Shown here in pieces: positions 34,879 to 44,306 of a DNA stretch of 64,000 nucleotides (positions within the stretch are counted from its first letter, which is position 1; each line of letters begins with the position of its first letter). The stretch is from Leucobacter luti (lineage in GTDB: Bacteria; Actinomycetota; Actinomycetes; Actinomycetales; Microbacteriaceae). Position numbers and translations under genes: made by a program. The notes below the pieces were generated by a model. The model worked only from the letters and a program-made list of their open reading frames with translations, did not search any database and was not told where the DNA came from. The stretch lies in contig NZ_SHKI01000004.1 of the NCBI RefSeq assembly GCF_004217175.1, forward strand, positions 310,001 to 374,000, read 5' to 3'.

Positions 34879-35265
34879 CTATTCGTCGGGCGAGGCTGCG
34901 CCCCAGAGCTTCACCGCGTCACAGACCAGCCGGCACGAGGCATCCGCGTCGGCAACGGACAGGTACAGGCGATCGAACGGGTCCCCGCCATCGATTCGGA
35001 TCATCAACGCCGGTCCGGCCCCAGAGACGTTCAAGTAGTTCCGCTCTCCCGATGGGTGAAACGTGCCGCTCAGTTTCCCGAATGCGTCGAGCCCGGGGCC
35101 GCGCCAGCCAGTGGGGACACGCTGCGGATGAGGTTCGACGCCCACCTCCGCGATCCGGTCAAGTGGGACCGTGATGCGTTTCCGAAAGCCCCAGACCCGG
35201 TCCATGCCGCGCGGGATCACCACGAACGCACCGTCGGCCACGCTCAGCGTATTTCGATTGCTCAC
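34879..35265 (-). CDS. PH-like domain protein, hypothetical
   Basis: This 128-residue protein is predicted to be mostly beta-strand with a final helix (DASCRLVCDAVKLWGAA), as in bacterial PH-like domains; RKRITVPLDRIAEVGVEPHPQRV and LNVSGAGPALMIRIDGGDPFDRLYLSVAD are typical phrases of such proteins. I chose the start at GTG 35265 (GGCAGGGG upstream) rather than a longer frame from 35349. Function is unknown. It is on the same strand as the membrane protein, 130 bases before it. Confidence 0.55.
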   Translation of the reverse strand: MSNRNTLSVADGAFVVIPRGMDRVWGFRKRITVPLDRIAEVGVEPHPQRVPTGWRGPGLDAFGKLSGTFHPSGERNYLNVSGAGPALMIRIDGGDPFDRLYLSVADADASCRLVCDAVKLWGAASPDE

Positions 35266-35410
35266 TGCCGCCCCTGCCAAGCTCGTCCCGGTCGCTGCCC
35301 CATCCTCACAGGTGCGCGCTACCCGCGCAAGGCCAGCCCGCACGAGCACGCATCGCCGCGTCGAGACGCCGGTGACGCTCTCGGCCGATACTCGCGGCTA
35401 GGCTGAGCGA

Positions 35411-35887
35411 GTGCCTATACATCTCGTCCCAGTGACTCCCGAGCAGTTCGGCCTCTGGATCGAGCGCTGCTCCAGCGCGTACGCGGCAGACCTCGTCACG
35501 CTGGGCAGCTCCGACGACGAGGCGCGAATTCAGGCGCGGGCGACAATTGCGGGGGCGTTCCCGGAGGCGCGAGCCGCCGCCGACAATGCGGTCTTCGACT
35601 TGGTCGACGGCGAAGGCGTCACCGTGGGATACGTCTGGGTAGGAACTGACCACTCCGACGATCCGCGGGCCTGGTGGATCTGGGACATCGCCGTCGAGCC
35701 GGAGCACCGCGGCCGGGGGTACGGCAAGGCTGGAATGCGCCTCGCCGAGGAGTACGCGAGTTCCCTCGGAGCCTCAACGCTGGGTCTGAGCGTGTTCGGG
35801 TTCAACAGCTCGGCTCGCGGCCTGTACGAGTCGCTCGGTTACGAGACGACGAGCGTGAAAATGCGCAAGACGCTCGTCCACGACTAG
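35411..35887 (+). CDS. GNAT-family N-acetyltransferase
   Basis: This 158-residue protein has the GNAT core: a central strand WWIWDIAVEPEHRGRGYGKAGMRLAEEYA (the R-G-x-G-Y-G-K acetyl-CoA motif near residue 100) and LGLSVFGFNSSARGLYESLGYETTSVKM near the C-terminus, the second conserved motif. It would acetylate an amine; the substrate is unknown. It starts at GTG 35411. Direct tandem repeats follow its stop. Confidence 0.87.
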   Translation: MPIHLVPVTPEQFGLWIERCSSAYAADLVTLGSSDDEARIQARATIAGAFPEARAAADNAVFDLVDGEGVTVGYVWVGTDHSDDPRAWWIWDIAVEPEHRGRGYGKAGMRLAEEYASSLGASTLGLSVFGFNSSARGLYESLGYETTSVKMRKTLVHD

Positions 35888-35905
35888 CCTAGAGTCCTTG
35901 AGCGG

Positions 35906-35954
35906 GGCCAGGCCAGATCAGGCCAGGCCAGATCAGGCCAGGCCAGGCCAGGCC
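35906..35954. repeat. Tandem repeat of GGCCA-based units
   Basis: Two exact copies of the 15-mer GGCCAGGCCAGATCA (35906-35920, 35921-35935) are followed by four near-contiguous GGCCA units to 35954. It lies just downstream of the acetyltransferase gene. Confidence 0.9.
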
Positions 35955-35970
35955 GCTGCCGCACGCGGCC

Positions 35971-36033
35971 GCGGAGGGACCGGGACCGCGCGCGGAGGGA
36001 CCGGGACCGCGCGCGGAGGGACCGGGACCGCGC
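35971..36033. repeat. 21-bp tandem repeat, three perfect copies
   Basis: Three identical 21-base units begin at 35971, 35992 and 36013; each starts GCGGAGGGACCGGGACC and ends GCGC. Perfect identity suggests a recently expanded or slippage-prone locus. It lies 69 bases before the next acetyltransferase gene. Confidence 0.92.
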
Positions 36034-36101
36034 GCGAACGCACGCGGTCATGACGCCGCCCATATTCTGCGCACCCAGCGCGGCGATGCGATACTTGCCC
36101 G

Positions 36102-36560
36102 GTGCACGAACAGGACCACCCGCTGACACTCAGGCCCACGCTCGGCCCCGCTGAGTACCCCGCGCTGGTCGCCATCTGGCGCAGCGCGGTGCTCGCCACC
36201 CACGACTTCCTCGCCGGCTCAGACTTCGAGCGCATCGAACAGAACCTCGCGGCGGCTTACTTTCCTGCGGTGACGCTTCTCGTCGCGGAGCGGGGCGGCG
36301 TGCCGCTCGGGTTCGCGGGGGTTGCCGACGGCGGGCTGGAGATGCTGTTTGTGTCGGCCGCTGCCCGCGGCTCTGGGATTGGGACCGCACTCCTCGCGGA
36401 GGCCGTCTCCCGCCACAGCGTGACCAGGGTCGACGTGAACGAGCAGAACGCGGGCGCGCACCGGTTCTATCTGAGCCACGGCTTCACACAGATTGGCCGC
36501 AGCGAGCTCGACGGGGACGGTCGTCCCTACCCGCTTGTGCACCTTGCGCTTCGGACCTGA
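36102..36560 (+). CDS. GNAT-family N-acetyltransferase
   Basis: This 152-residue protein, starting at GTG 36102, has the GNAT layout with LEMLFVSAAARGSGIGTALLAEAVSR (acetyl-CoA motif R-G-S-G-I-G-T near residue 90) and VDVNEQNAGAHRFYLSHGFTQIGR. The early segment AIWRSAVLATHDFLAGSDFERI is like that of PhnO/YjaB-type acetyltransferases. It is unrelated at sequence level to the preceding GNAT gene beyond the common core. Substrate unknown. Confidence 0.87.
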   Translation: MHEQDHPLTLRPTLGPAEYPALVAIWRSAVLATHDFLAGSDFERIEQNLAAAYFPAVTLLVAERGGVPLGFAGVADGGLEMLFVSAAARGSGIGTALLAEAVSRHSVTRVDVNEQNAGAHRFYLSHGFTQIGRSELDGDGRPYPLVHLALRT

Positions 36561-36584
36561 GTCGGGGTGGGAGCAAGCGCCGGC

Positions 36585-37190
36585 CTAGGCGCGCGGCACC
36601 TGGGCGACGATCGCACCCACGGGTCTCGCGCCCGGTTCCGCGCGTTCCCAACTGCGCACCACTCGAAACTCCGCACGCTCGAGCCGTTCCGTGAGCGCGG
36701 CGATTGTCCAGTAGTACGCGGGCGCGACCGCGTGCGCAAACGGCCGTTCGGGGCTGCCCGCAAAGAACCCGAGGAGCAGACTGCCGCCGACTCGCAGGAC
36801 CCGGGAGAACTCGCTGAGCGCCTCGTCGATCGCGTGCGGCTCGGTGTGGATGAGGGAGAACCAGGCCAGGACCCCGCCCAGTGTTCGCTCGGGCATGCCC
36901 AGTTCTTCCGCGCGACCGACGCGATACCGCACCCCTGGGTAGGTGTCACTCGCCAGGGCAATGAACTCGGGCACGGGATCCACGCCCTCGATGTCGACGC
37001 CGGCCTCATGCAGGAAGTGCGTCCACTGCCCGGGGCCGCACCCCACGTCAAGGTGCGGGCCGGCGGTCTGCCGCGCCCAGTCCCGCACCCGCAGCCGGTC
37101 CGACTCCGCGGCGTGCTCAATCCGGCCGACCGCCGCAACGTAGTCAGCGGCGCGCGCTGCGTATGCATCGCGGACCCGATCAAGCTCCAT
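36585..37190 (-). CDS. Class I SAM-dependent methyltransferase
   Basis: This 201-residue protein has the SAM-binding motif I HLDVGCGPGQWTHFL near residue 47, the acidic residue after strand 2 in IEGVDPVPEFIALA, and motif IV GGVLAWFSLIHTEPHAIDEAL. The rest matches a Methyltransf_11/25-type fold with FSRVLRVGGSLLLGFF. Substrate class (small molecule versus macromolecule) cannot be read. It is convergent with the acetyltransferase gene and is probably separate from the secretion genes upstream. Confidence 0.87.
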   Translation of the reverse strand: MELDRVRDAYAARAADYVAAVGRIEHAAESDRLRVRDWARQTAGPHLDVGCGPGQWTHFLHEAGVDIEGVDPVPEFIALASDTYPGVRYRVGRAEELGMPERTLGGVLAWFSLIHTEPHAIDEALSEFSRVLRVGGSLLLGFFAGSPERPFAHAVAPAYYWTIAALTERLERAEFRVVRSWERAEPGARPVGAIVAQVPRA

Positions 37191-37263
37191 GCCGCCACCC
37201 TACTCGGGGGTGCCCGGGACCGCGCTGTCACCGCGGGCGCACACAGCTCCAGGTGCCCGGGGG

Positions 37264-37785
37264 TCACCACGCACCTCCCGGGTAGGTGTCTTCGGGAAGC
37301 GTGAAGCACTCGGATCCGGAAGCGATCCTGATGGTGCTCGGGCCCGCAACGACCACGATGTGGTTCTCAGCGTGGTTTCGTCTGGTGGCCTGAATCCTGG
37401 AGTTTCCCAACGCCGAGCGGTCGGCAACGATGTCGTATTCTGCGGGGTCGAGACTTGCCGCGAGCGCCTGAACTGCGGTCTCGGCCCCGCGCCCATCGGC
37501 GAGCTGAACCGTGGTGAGGCCGTTCCAGCTCAGTGTGGATTCGCCGCATTCGAGCAGCGTTCCGTCGGGGTTCTGAACGACTTCTGCATCCTCGCGCCCT
37601 GCTGCGAGGAGCCGTGCGATGGCAAGCGCATGCCGCTGCGTCTGGGACTTCGCGGCGCCGAGGGCGTCCAATGCTGTGGGCGGCGTCCCGCTCTGCTGGT
37701 CCGGCGACTGAGCGCAACCGGAGAACAGCGATCCGACGACCACCGCGAGTCCCAGCGTCGTCACGATGAGCAGGCTGGCCTTCAT
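37264..37785 (-). CDS. Putative lipoprotein, candidate immunity partner of the alpha/beta-hydrolase protein
   Basis: This 173-residue precursor has a hydrophobic signal ending VVGSLFSGC, a lipobox with the lipidated Cys near residue 24, then a small domain with two further cysteines (LLECGE and SECFTLP) that could form a disulfide. I do not recognise a named family. Its ATG overlaps the hydrolase stop (ATGA), so the two proteins are made together. In Staphylococcus, a secreted type VII lipase toxin is neutralised by membrane-anchored lipoprotein immunity proteins; the arrangement here is similar, but the role is inference. Confidence 0.7.
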   Translation of the reverse strand: MKASLLIVTTLGLAVVVGSLFSGCAQSPDQQSGTPPTALDALGAAKSQTQRHALAIARLLAAGREDAEVVQNPDGTLLECGESTLSWNGLTTVQLADGRGAETAVQALAASLDPAEYDIVADRSALGNSRIQATRRNHAENHIVVVAGPSTIRIASGSECFTLPEDTYPGGAW

Positions 37786-39701
37786 TGGCTGACCAACTCC
37801 CGCAGATCGTCGAGAGCCATTTGGTTCTCGCTGCTCCGGGTGGCGATCAGGTTGTGGTTGCGAGTGAGCACGTCGAGTTTCTTTCCGAAGTCCTTCAGCG
37901 AGGGGCTGTCGAGCACTTCATCGTGTTGGCCGCGGTAGTAGGGGATGTTGGTAAAGCGGGGGTGCGAGCGCGGGGTGTTGCCGCGCCAGACGTATCCCTG
38001 CTGTTGTGCGCCCTGGAGCAGGTCCGGGTACGACAGGTCGAAGTATCCGGTGTTCGGGTTGCCCTCCCACTCGGGGAGCATTCCGGCCCCGGAAAGTGAG
38101 ACGACGGTGTCGTAGCTGCTGCCCGCCACTTCCGAGCTGGTGAGGTTTGCGAGACCCCAGCTGTGCCCAATGCCGATGTGCGTTCCAGTTGCGAGTTGCG
38201 GATCCGCGCGCATGCCACGGTTGAATCTCTCGAGCTGTGCACCCGCGAGTCGTGCGCGGTCGCCGTCGTTTGCTTCGGTGATGCGTAGCATCCTGGGTGC
38301 GCGGGAGGTCTGCTCTTCGCCTGGAAACAGGCCGTCCTTGTAGACGAAGGTGACGCTTCCGGGAAGGTGTTCGGTGAGGTACTCGCCGACCTGCTGCACT
38401 CCCCCGGTGTAGAAGCTTTCCAGGCTCGTGTAGGTGCCCGGGACGTAGGTAATGCTGCGTTCGGTACTGGGGCCGATGTCCCCGAGTACCTCGACGATCC
38501 GCGATTCGTTGCGGTCGTAGAGGTACAGCTGCACCTGACCAGAGCGCACGCGTTGCAGGTATGAAATCTCGCGCCGCAGGAACGTCTCTCTGGCCGGGTC
38601 GGGTCTCCCCGGCCCTCCGGCAAGCGTGCGGAGCTCGGTCCGCGCCTCCCGCAGCTGCTTGGGTGCGCAGAGCCGATTCGCGCGGATCCGCACCGCAATT
38701 GGCACGCCGTCGAGCGAGGCGAGTAGCCCGGGGAATCGAAGCAGGAGCAACGACTGTCGGCGCGAGAGCTCGGTGGGCTCGCTCTCGCTTCCCAGCCCGG
38801 CCCACCACTCAGCGATCTTCTCGGCGGAGACGCTCTGCAAGCGCACAGCCAGGCCGGGGGTGACCTCAATCAGAGTGGCGATCTCCGGTGCCGCGAACGA
38901 TTCGAGGCGTCTGAGCAGCTCCTCCGCGCGCAGAGCGCGAGGCGGTGCGGTGACGAGCACGGCGAGCTTCTCGCTATTGAGCGTTCCGGCGCCGGCCATC
39001 GCGAATGCCGCGGCGATTCGTGCAATCCACTCCGAGTCCGCCTCGCTCTCGCTGATGAGCTTGTGGAAGCCGGAGATAAACGATGCCGCGTCGATCCTGA
39101 CGCAAGTGCACGATTCAACGAAGGCTGACCACGCTCCCCAGAGCTGGGCAAGCGTGTCTCGGAGCTCACTGTTGTTTCGCCGAGCAACTCCCACGAACAC
39201 GAGCAGGTTGCTCGGCCGTGCGGCGCTGCGGGCCGCCGACCCGGGTGCACGAGCGCGCACTCGGGTGCGCGCCGCAAACGAGATGGAAACTGCCGGTGGA
39301 ACCCCCGAATGCGATGCAGTGCGTGGATCTCGCCCGCGCGCCGAGGGGTCGCCTCCGCCTACGAGCGGGGCCTCTCCGGGTGGCTCACCGTTCCCATCCG
39401 GCGGCTCTCCCGGGTTCGGGGCGGCCGCGGCGGCCGGCTGAGCGTCCATTGCATCCGCGTACTCGCGGACCTCAGTGACGCGGCTCGCGAGTTCCGTAAG
39501 CGCCCGGGCGAGGCGCTCCCGGTCTTCCGCCTCCACCACGCTCGCCAGCTTCAGCCGCTCTGCAAACGGTCCAACAAACCCGCGGAGTGCGGTTTCGGCG
39601 GCTCCCCGGCGTGCTGTTCCCTGAGCACGCAGCGTCGCAGCGGCGGAAGTCGCCGCCTCAATCAGCACTCCCGCAGCGGCAGGATCGAATCCGGGGTTCA
39701 C
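37782..39701 (-). CDS. Alpha/beta-hydrolase protein with secretion-type N-terminus, candidate type VII effector
   Basis: This 639-residue protein starts at GTG 39701. Residues 1-90 are alanine-rich and helical (AAGVLIEAATSAAATLRAQG, ERLKLASVVEAEDRERLARALTELAS), reminiscent of the helical targeting modules of type VII substrates. A Pro/Gly linker and an uncharacterised middle region follow. The C-terminal third is an alpha/beta hydrolase: nucleophile elbow GHSWG near residue 495, candidate acid in FDLSYPDLLQ and candidate base in LTRNHNLIA. It resembles DUF1023-type lipase/esterase domains. The gene starts 3 bases after the EssC-like gene stop. I see no signal peptide or membrane helix. The likely role is a secreted (phospho)lipase toxin or cell-envelope esterase. 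Confidence 0.75.
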   Translation of the reverse strand: MNPGFDPAAAGVLIEAATSAAATLRAQGTARRGAAETALRGFVGPFAERLKLASVVEAEDRERLARALTELASRVTEVREYADAMDAQPAAAAAPNPGEPPDGNGEPPGEAPLVGGGDPSARGRDPRTASHSGVPPAVSISFAARTRVRARAPGSAARSAARPSNLLVFVGVARRNNSELRDTLAQLWGAWSAFVESCTCVRIDAASFISGFHKLISESEADSEWIARIAAAFAMAGAGTLNSEKLAVLVTAPPRALRAEELLRRLESFAAPEIATLIEVTPGLAVRLQSVSAEKIAEWWAGLGSESEPTELSRRQSLLLLRFPGLLASLDGVPIAVRIRANRLCAPKQLREARTELRTLAGGPGRPDPARETFLRREISYLQRVRSGQVQLYLYDRNESRIVEVLGDIGPSTERSITYVPGTYTSLESFYTGGVQQVGEYLTEHLPGSVTFVYKDGLFPGEEQTSRAPRMLRITEANDGDRARLAGAQLERFNRGMRADPQLATGTHIGIGHSWGLANLTSSEVAGSSYDTVVSLSGAGMLPEWEGNPNTGYFDLSYPDLLQGAQQQGYVWRGNTPRSHPRFTNIPYYRGQHDEVLDSPSLKDFGKKLDVLTRNHNLIATRSSENQMALDDLRELVSQ

Positions 39702-39704
39702 GGC

Positions 39705-42700
39705 TCACCCCGTCCCGGTTCGGCGCTGCACGCCGGTCCCGTGACCTCGCGGGGTGCTCACCCCTTGAATGAGCGTGATCTCGCCGCCGACGCAGAGGTA
39801 GCCACGCCCCCGCGTCAGTGTTACCGGCGAGTCCCTGGGCAGTCGAACGCTCAGCAGGTCTCCATCGAAGTCGATGTCTGGCTGGAGCAGGACTCCCGCG
39901 CGGGACGAGCGCACAAGCCGGGTCCAGTGACCGTACCCGCTCCTCAACTCGCTGTTTCTCCCAGCTGCGATGACCGTGAGTTCCCGTGGTGGAGCGCTCA
40001 GGAGCGACTCAAGCCGCAGGTCTGGGTCGGCGATGCGCTCCGCGTCATCAACGAGCAGGACAATCGCCCCGGGCTCTGCGGCGAGCGCTTCGACGAGTGT
40101 TGCGACCTCGCTCGGCCCGCTCGCGACCCGGTCGAGATGGAGATCGAGGTCGAGAAGCGGCGACCGTCGATCGAAAATCCCCCACAGTTTCGGCGTCCCG
40201 GTGTGGTGCGGTGTGGGACGCCCGTGGTGACCGATCCTGGTCGCGGGAGCGCTGCTCTGGGTGCTCATCATGGCCGCGAGCGCCGCGAGCAGGCTCGATT
40301 TCCCGGATCGCGCCGGTCCGGAGATGAACAAGTGTTCGCCCTCGTACAGCTCAATGACCGCGGGATCGAGCGTATCCTCTCGGATGCCCACTGGAATTCG
40401 TTTCGGTTCCGATGACATCTCGCAGGAGCCCGCGAGTTCCGGCGCCGCCACGACCGAGGGAAAATCACCAACGACGTGGGCTTTGGAGGGGGCTTGCGCC
40501 CAGCGGAGCTGGGCCTCAGCGACTGCGGAGCGGAGGCCGAAATCTGGGGTGGCAATGTGCATCTGTCGCCGGGCTGGGAGCTCGATGCACCGCCCGGGGA
40601 GTGCCGCGGGCACGTCGCTCCCGCGGATATCGAGCGCAGCGTAGCTCTGGCGGTCCGGAAGTCGGAAGACCCAGCGCTGAGTAGTGATCTCGTCGACCAC
40701 CGCGGGGACGGCGCTCGCGCGCGTGACCGAGATTGCGAAGTGCAAGCCGAGGTTTGGGCCGTCCGCGTACGCTCGCAGCAGCCCGTCGAGGAGCTGCTGC
40801 CCGGCGTAGTCTTGCAGGTCTTCCCGAAGGGCGCTGAACCCGTCGATGAGGACCACGGTCTTTCGGTGCGGCGCTCCCGCGGCTCTGCGACGGTGCGCCT
40901 CAGCGCCAAGCCAGCGGACAAAGCGAAGACGACGCTCGCCGTCCTCGGGCCCCGCGTATGACGTGGTGTGCGGCAGGTCTGCGAGGGGTGAGAGGTCGTG
41001 GGTCCCCCATCCCAAGCACATCACATCGAGTTCGTGCGGTGCGGTGGTCTGCGCGAGCGCGAGAGCGATGCTCGCGAGGGCCGTGCTTGTACCGCTCCCT
41101 GGAATCCCGATGAGCAGGAGGTTTCCTGAGCCGAGGTGCCACCCCGTCGAGGACTGCCGCTGCAACGCGGGCTCATCGGCAAGCCCCACTCGAAGCGTCC
41201 CCCCGGCGGTGCCGCCCACCTGCGGCGGGGTGCCTCGCCCAACGCGCAAGCTCGTGGGGTCGTGTGCGTAGCCGGAGAGCCGCACGCGTGCGCCAAGCGG
41301 TTCCGGCCAGACCGCCCGAGGAGCCGGGAGTCCCTCGGCTGCGTGTGCCTCGACGATGGCGGTGATGAGGAGGTCAAGATCTGTCGCCCTGCCGGGCTCA
41401 GGCGTCTCAGCTGGCACCGGCGCTGCAGCTGTCGCCGCGAAGGCATCGGACACCCGGACGTCGATCTCAGCATGGTCCTTCACGGGAGGGGTCCCAGTGA
41501 CGAGTGCGGTTTGGGTCTGAACGATGTCCCCCTGGCCCCGCTTGACATACGCGCGCCCGGCGTCGGCGCGTGAGAGAGCCGCCGCCTCGGGGACGCCAAT
41601 CACGTTGTGTGAGTCTTCGCGGCTCTGCACCCGCAGCGCCACCCGGAGATTAGTGTTCGCGAGGATGTCTTCGGTGACGACTCCGGCGGGGCGCTGCGTG
41701 GCGAGGAGCATGTGGACGCCAAGCGTTCGCCCCACCGCGGCGATCGACACGAGGGCATCGAGCACCTCCGGGAAGTCTTTCGCGAGCATTGCGAACTCAT
41801 CGATGACGAGCAGCAATCGCGGGAGGGGTTCGGCGGGCCCGGTCGCCAGGTACGCCGGGAGGCTGTCCACGTCTGGGCCGGCTTCGGTGAACAGGCGTTG
41901 ACGCCGCTCGAGTTCTGCCTGCAACGCCCGAAGCGCGCGGTTGGCGAGCTGCTCGTCAAGGTTAGTGACCGTGCCGATGGTGTGCGGAAGACGCTCGCAC
42001 GCCGCGAACGCCGCGCCTCCCTTGAAATCGATGAGGATGAAGTTCAGGGCTGTGGGTGCGGTTCGAGCGGCAAGTCCGGTCACGAGCGTGCGGAGAAACT
42101 CTGATTTGCCGGACCCTGTCGTCCCACCGACAAGACCGTGTGGACCGTCGGCCACGATGTCGATGCTCAACGTTCCGCACGCACTGACCCCGATCGGGGT
42201 GGACGGGCTGCCCGCTTCGGCCCAGCGCCTGCGCACGAAGGACTGGTCGATGCTGCCGGCGCCGAGCAGGTCGGCGAGCCTGATCCGACCCGGGAGGTTC
42301 CCCGCAGTCTCCCGGAGTTCAGGATCGTCGAATCGGGCAAGCCGTCGCGCGCAATCGGCGGCCTCGCGCACGGACACACCGGCGACGAGCACCGGCTCGT
42401 CGGGAGAGTGCGCTCCGATCCCGTGCACGGTCGCCGTGGCGTCAGCTCGAACTTCAATCACGGCGGTGCACGCCGCGGGGAGCTGGTCCGCGGTTGCCGC
42501 GACCACGATCCCGCTTGCCTGTGTGGGCGAGCTCGGCGCGTGCGGTGACGGCGCCCTCTGTTCCCGGCCGAGCCCCAGCAGTGCGCGGGCGGGCGAATCT
42601 CGCCCCGCGGTCAGCGACTCTGAGTCGATGACCGCGAGCACTGCTGGTGGCGCTCCCCCATCGAACGAGCTCAGGAGCGCGCGAATCAGAGCATCGCTTG

Positions 42701-44075
42701 TCTCGCTGTCTTTGGAGAGCCAGCGGTGCACGGGGCCACTGCCGGGGGCGCGAGTCTGCGGTAGCCACCCCGCCCACTCCCACGCAGCAGCTCGATCCGA
42801 GTCGCAGCAGACCACGACTGTGAGATCCGCTGGGCCGGATTGCACGGCGGCCTGCACCACAAGACTTCGCGAGAGCGCCAGGGCCGTGCTGCGATCGCCC
42901 ACGACGCCGATGACGCCCGCGTTGCTGAGGTTTGCGATCACCGGAGCCGCTGGGAGGACGACCGCGTCGAGGATCCGTTGTACTCGCGGTTCGGCACGCT
43001 CAGGGTGTGCCTGAGCAAGCGGCGGCCGCCACGGCACATCGCCCACTCCGAGATGCACGTGCAGGAAATCCGGGGATTCGCTGCGACGTTCCCAGAGCTG
43101 AGGCGATGGCAGCTGTGGCACGCCGAGCATCTGCGCTGGGTCAGGGGCGAGCGCTCTGCGCCGCGCAAGCTCGCTCCGCACCTCAGCGGCGAGCGCCGCC
43201 CGGAAGGCGGTGAGCTCCTCGCCGAATCGTTCATCTTCTGCTCGCAGTTGGTGTGCGCGGCGCCGGCGCTGCTCAAGTTGCATCCCCACTGCCATCACGG
43301 GGCTCAAGACCGCGAACAGCGCGTATCTCAGGTCGCCCAGTGTAAGCACGAGCACGCACGCGATGAGGAATGGCACCGCGACCGTGACCAGGTTGAACGC
43401 GGGGGCAGCGGGAACCTCCTGTGGCACCGGCAGACTGACCGGATTCACCACGAAGCCTGGGGTTGGTCGCGGCGGCCGGTTGAATGGCGTCGTCGGCGCC
43501 GTGCGTTGGCCAGTGGCCCCGGAAGCACCTGGTCGACCGGGCGCCCGCTCGCGGCTGACACGAAGCACAGCACCCCCGATCAGCACCGTGCTCTCCGAGG
43601 TAATGTGAGCCCCGCCCGCGTCGATGTGCACGCCTTCGACCACTGTCCCGTTCGTGGAACCGACATCCCTGATCCGGACACCGTCCCTCTCCAGTTCAAG
43701 AGTGCAGTGCTGCCAAGATACGGCGGCCGAATTCACCCGGAGGTCCGCGTGCGGTGACCTCCCCACGGTGACTCGGCCAGCTGTGGGGACTGCGACCGGG
43801 CCGTGCAGTTCTCGCCCCGCCGAGACCGCGACTCCCCACCCCCGCGCCGGGACAGGTGGGAGCGGCTCCCGGTTCGACAGCCCTGAGCCTTCGACCAGGT
43901 GAAGCGCTCGAAGCTTCGTGTTCTGATGAACGCGTGCTCCGTCGAGGAACAGCTCATCGGCCAGACCTAACTCCACCCCGAGCTTGACGAGCAATTCCCG
44001 CACCGTGGTGTTGGGGGTCACACGTCGAAGCTCGGCGGTCAGTGACGTTTCTCCAAGTTCAATCAGGATGCGCAT
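39705..44075 (-). CDS. EssC-like type VII secretion ATPase (FHA, two TM, three FtsK/SpoIIIE domains)
   Basis: This 1456-residue protein has a short ubiquitin-like or FHA-like N-terminus (1-70), an FHA domain (about 80-175; GRSPHAD, WQHC, RDVGSTNGT), two transmembrane helices near 230-275 (LVTVAVPFLIACVLVLTL and LRYALFAVLSPVMAVGM), then three ATPase domains. Domain 1 has an intact Walker A GGTTGSGKSEFL near 650 and Walker B LLLVIDEFAML near 757. Domain 2 has a degenerate Walker A GIPGSGTSTA, with Thr for Lys, near 992. Domain 3 has GPARSGKSS near 1255. This is the EssC/YukBA layout that drives WXG100 export. Other core proteins (EsaA, EssB, EccB/D/E) are absent nearby. Start 44075 is preferred to 44120 because MRILIELGE begins the domain. 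Confidence 0.9.
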   Translation of the reverse strand: MRILIELGETSLTAELRRVTPNTTVRELLVKLGVELGLADELFLDGARVHQNTKLRALHLVEGSGLSNREPLPPVPARGWGVAVSAGRELHGPVAVPTAGRVTVGRSPHADLRVNSAAVSWQHCTLELERDGVRIRDVGSTNGTVVEGVHIDAGGAHITSESTVLIGGAVLRVSRERAPGRPGASGATGQRTAPTTPFNRPPRPTPGFVVNPVSLPVPQEVPAAPAFNLVTVAVPFLIACVLVLTLGDLRYALFAVLSPVMAVGMQLEQRRRRAHQLRAEDERFGEELTAFRAALAAEVRSELARRRALAPDPAQMLGVPQLPSPQLWERRSESPDFLHVHLGVGDVPWRPPLAQAHPERAEPRVQRILDAVVLPAAPVIANLSNAGVIGVVGDRSTALALSRSLVVQAAVQSGPADLTVVVCCDSDRAAAWEWAGWLPQTRAPGSGPVHRWLSKDSETSDALIRALLSSFDGGAPPAVLAVIDSESLTAGRDSPARALLGLGREQRAPSPHAPSSPTQASGIVVAATADQLPAACTAVIEVRADATATVHGIGAHSPDEPVLVAGVSVREAADCARRLARFDDPELRETAGNLPGRIRLADLLGAGSIDQSFVRRRWAEAGSPSTPIGVSACGTLSIDIVADGPHGLVGGTTGSGKSEFLRTLVTGLAARTAPTALNFILIDFKGGAAFAACERLPHTIGTVTNLDEQLANRALRALQAELERRQRLFTEAGPDVDSLPAYLATGPAEPLPRLLLVIDEFAMLAKDFPEVLDALVSIAAVGRTLGVHMLLATQRPAGVVTEDILANTNLRVALRVQSREDSHNVIGVPEAAALSRADAGRAYVKRGQGDIVQTQTALVTGTPPVKDHAEIDVRVSDAFAATAAAPVPAETPEPGRATDLDLLITAIVEAHAAEGLPAPRAVWPEPLGARVRLSGYAHDPTSLRVGRGTPPQVGGTAGGTLRVGLADEPALQRQSSTGWHLGSGNLLLIGIPGSGTSTALASIALALAQTTAPHELDVMCLGWGTHDLSPLADLPHTTSYAGPEDGERRLRFVRWLGAEAHRRRAAGAPHRKTVVLIDGFSALREDLQDYAGQQLLDGLLRAYADGPNLGLHFAISVTRASAVPAVVDEITTQRWVFRLPDRQSYAALDIRGSDVPAALPGRCIELPARRQMHIATPDFGLRSAVAEAQLRWAQAPSKAHVVGDFPSVVAAPELAGSCEMSSEPKRIPVGIREDTLDPAVIELYEGEHLFISGPARSGKSSLLAALAAMMSTQSSAPATRIGHHGRPTPHHTGTPKLWGIFDRRSPLLDLDLHLDRVASGPSEVATLVEALAAEPGAIVLLVDDAERIADPDLRLESLLSAPPRELTVIAAGRNSELRSGYGHWTRLVRSSRAGVLLQPDIDFDGDLLSVRLPRDSPVTLTRGRGYLCVGGEITLIQGVSTPRGHGTGVQRRTGTG

Positions 44076-44213
44076 TGTCGGGTGTCGGTCCTCTCCGCGA
44101 TCGTGCAACGCGGCGGCCATGGCGGCCCCGCGATGTGTCTCCGCTCACCCCTGGGGACTACGGCTGGCGGAGGGTTGCGGCGAGTGTAGGCACGCGCAAG
44201 CACCCTCTGCGAG

Positions 44214-44222
44214 TTATCCACA
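44214..44222 (+). promoter_or_regulatory. DnaA box (TTATCCACA), copy 1
   Basis: Exact match to the consensus 9-mer TTATCCACA. The sequence is AT-rich for this genome, so chance occurrence is unlikely. Confidence 0.6.
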
Positions 44223-44306
44223 TCCGGTCTCGGGCACACGAGAATTTGCGAACTCGACGGACGATGTGGACGGGCCCCGACACCCGACTTCGCTCACAGG
44301 GACGAC

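Noticed and set aside
35906..36033. CRISPR array
   Set aside because: Units are directly adjacent without unique spacers, and no cas gene is nearby; these are simple tandem repeats.
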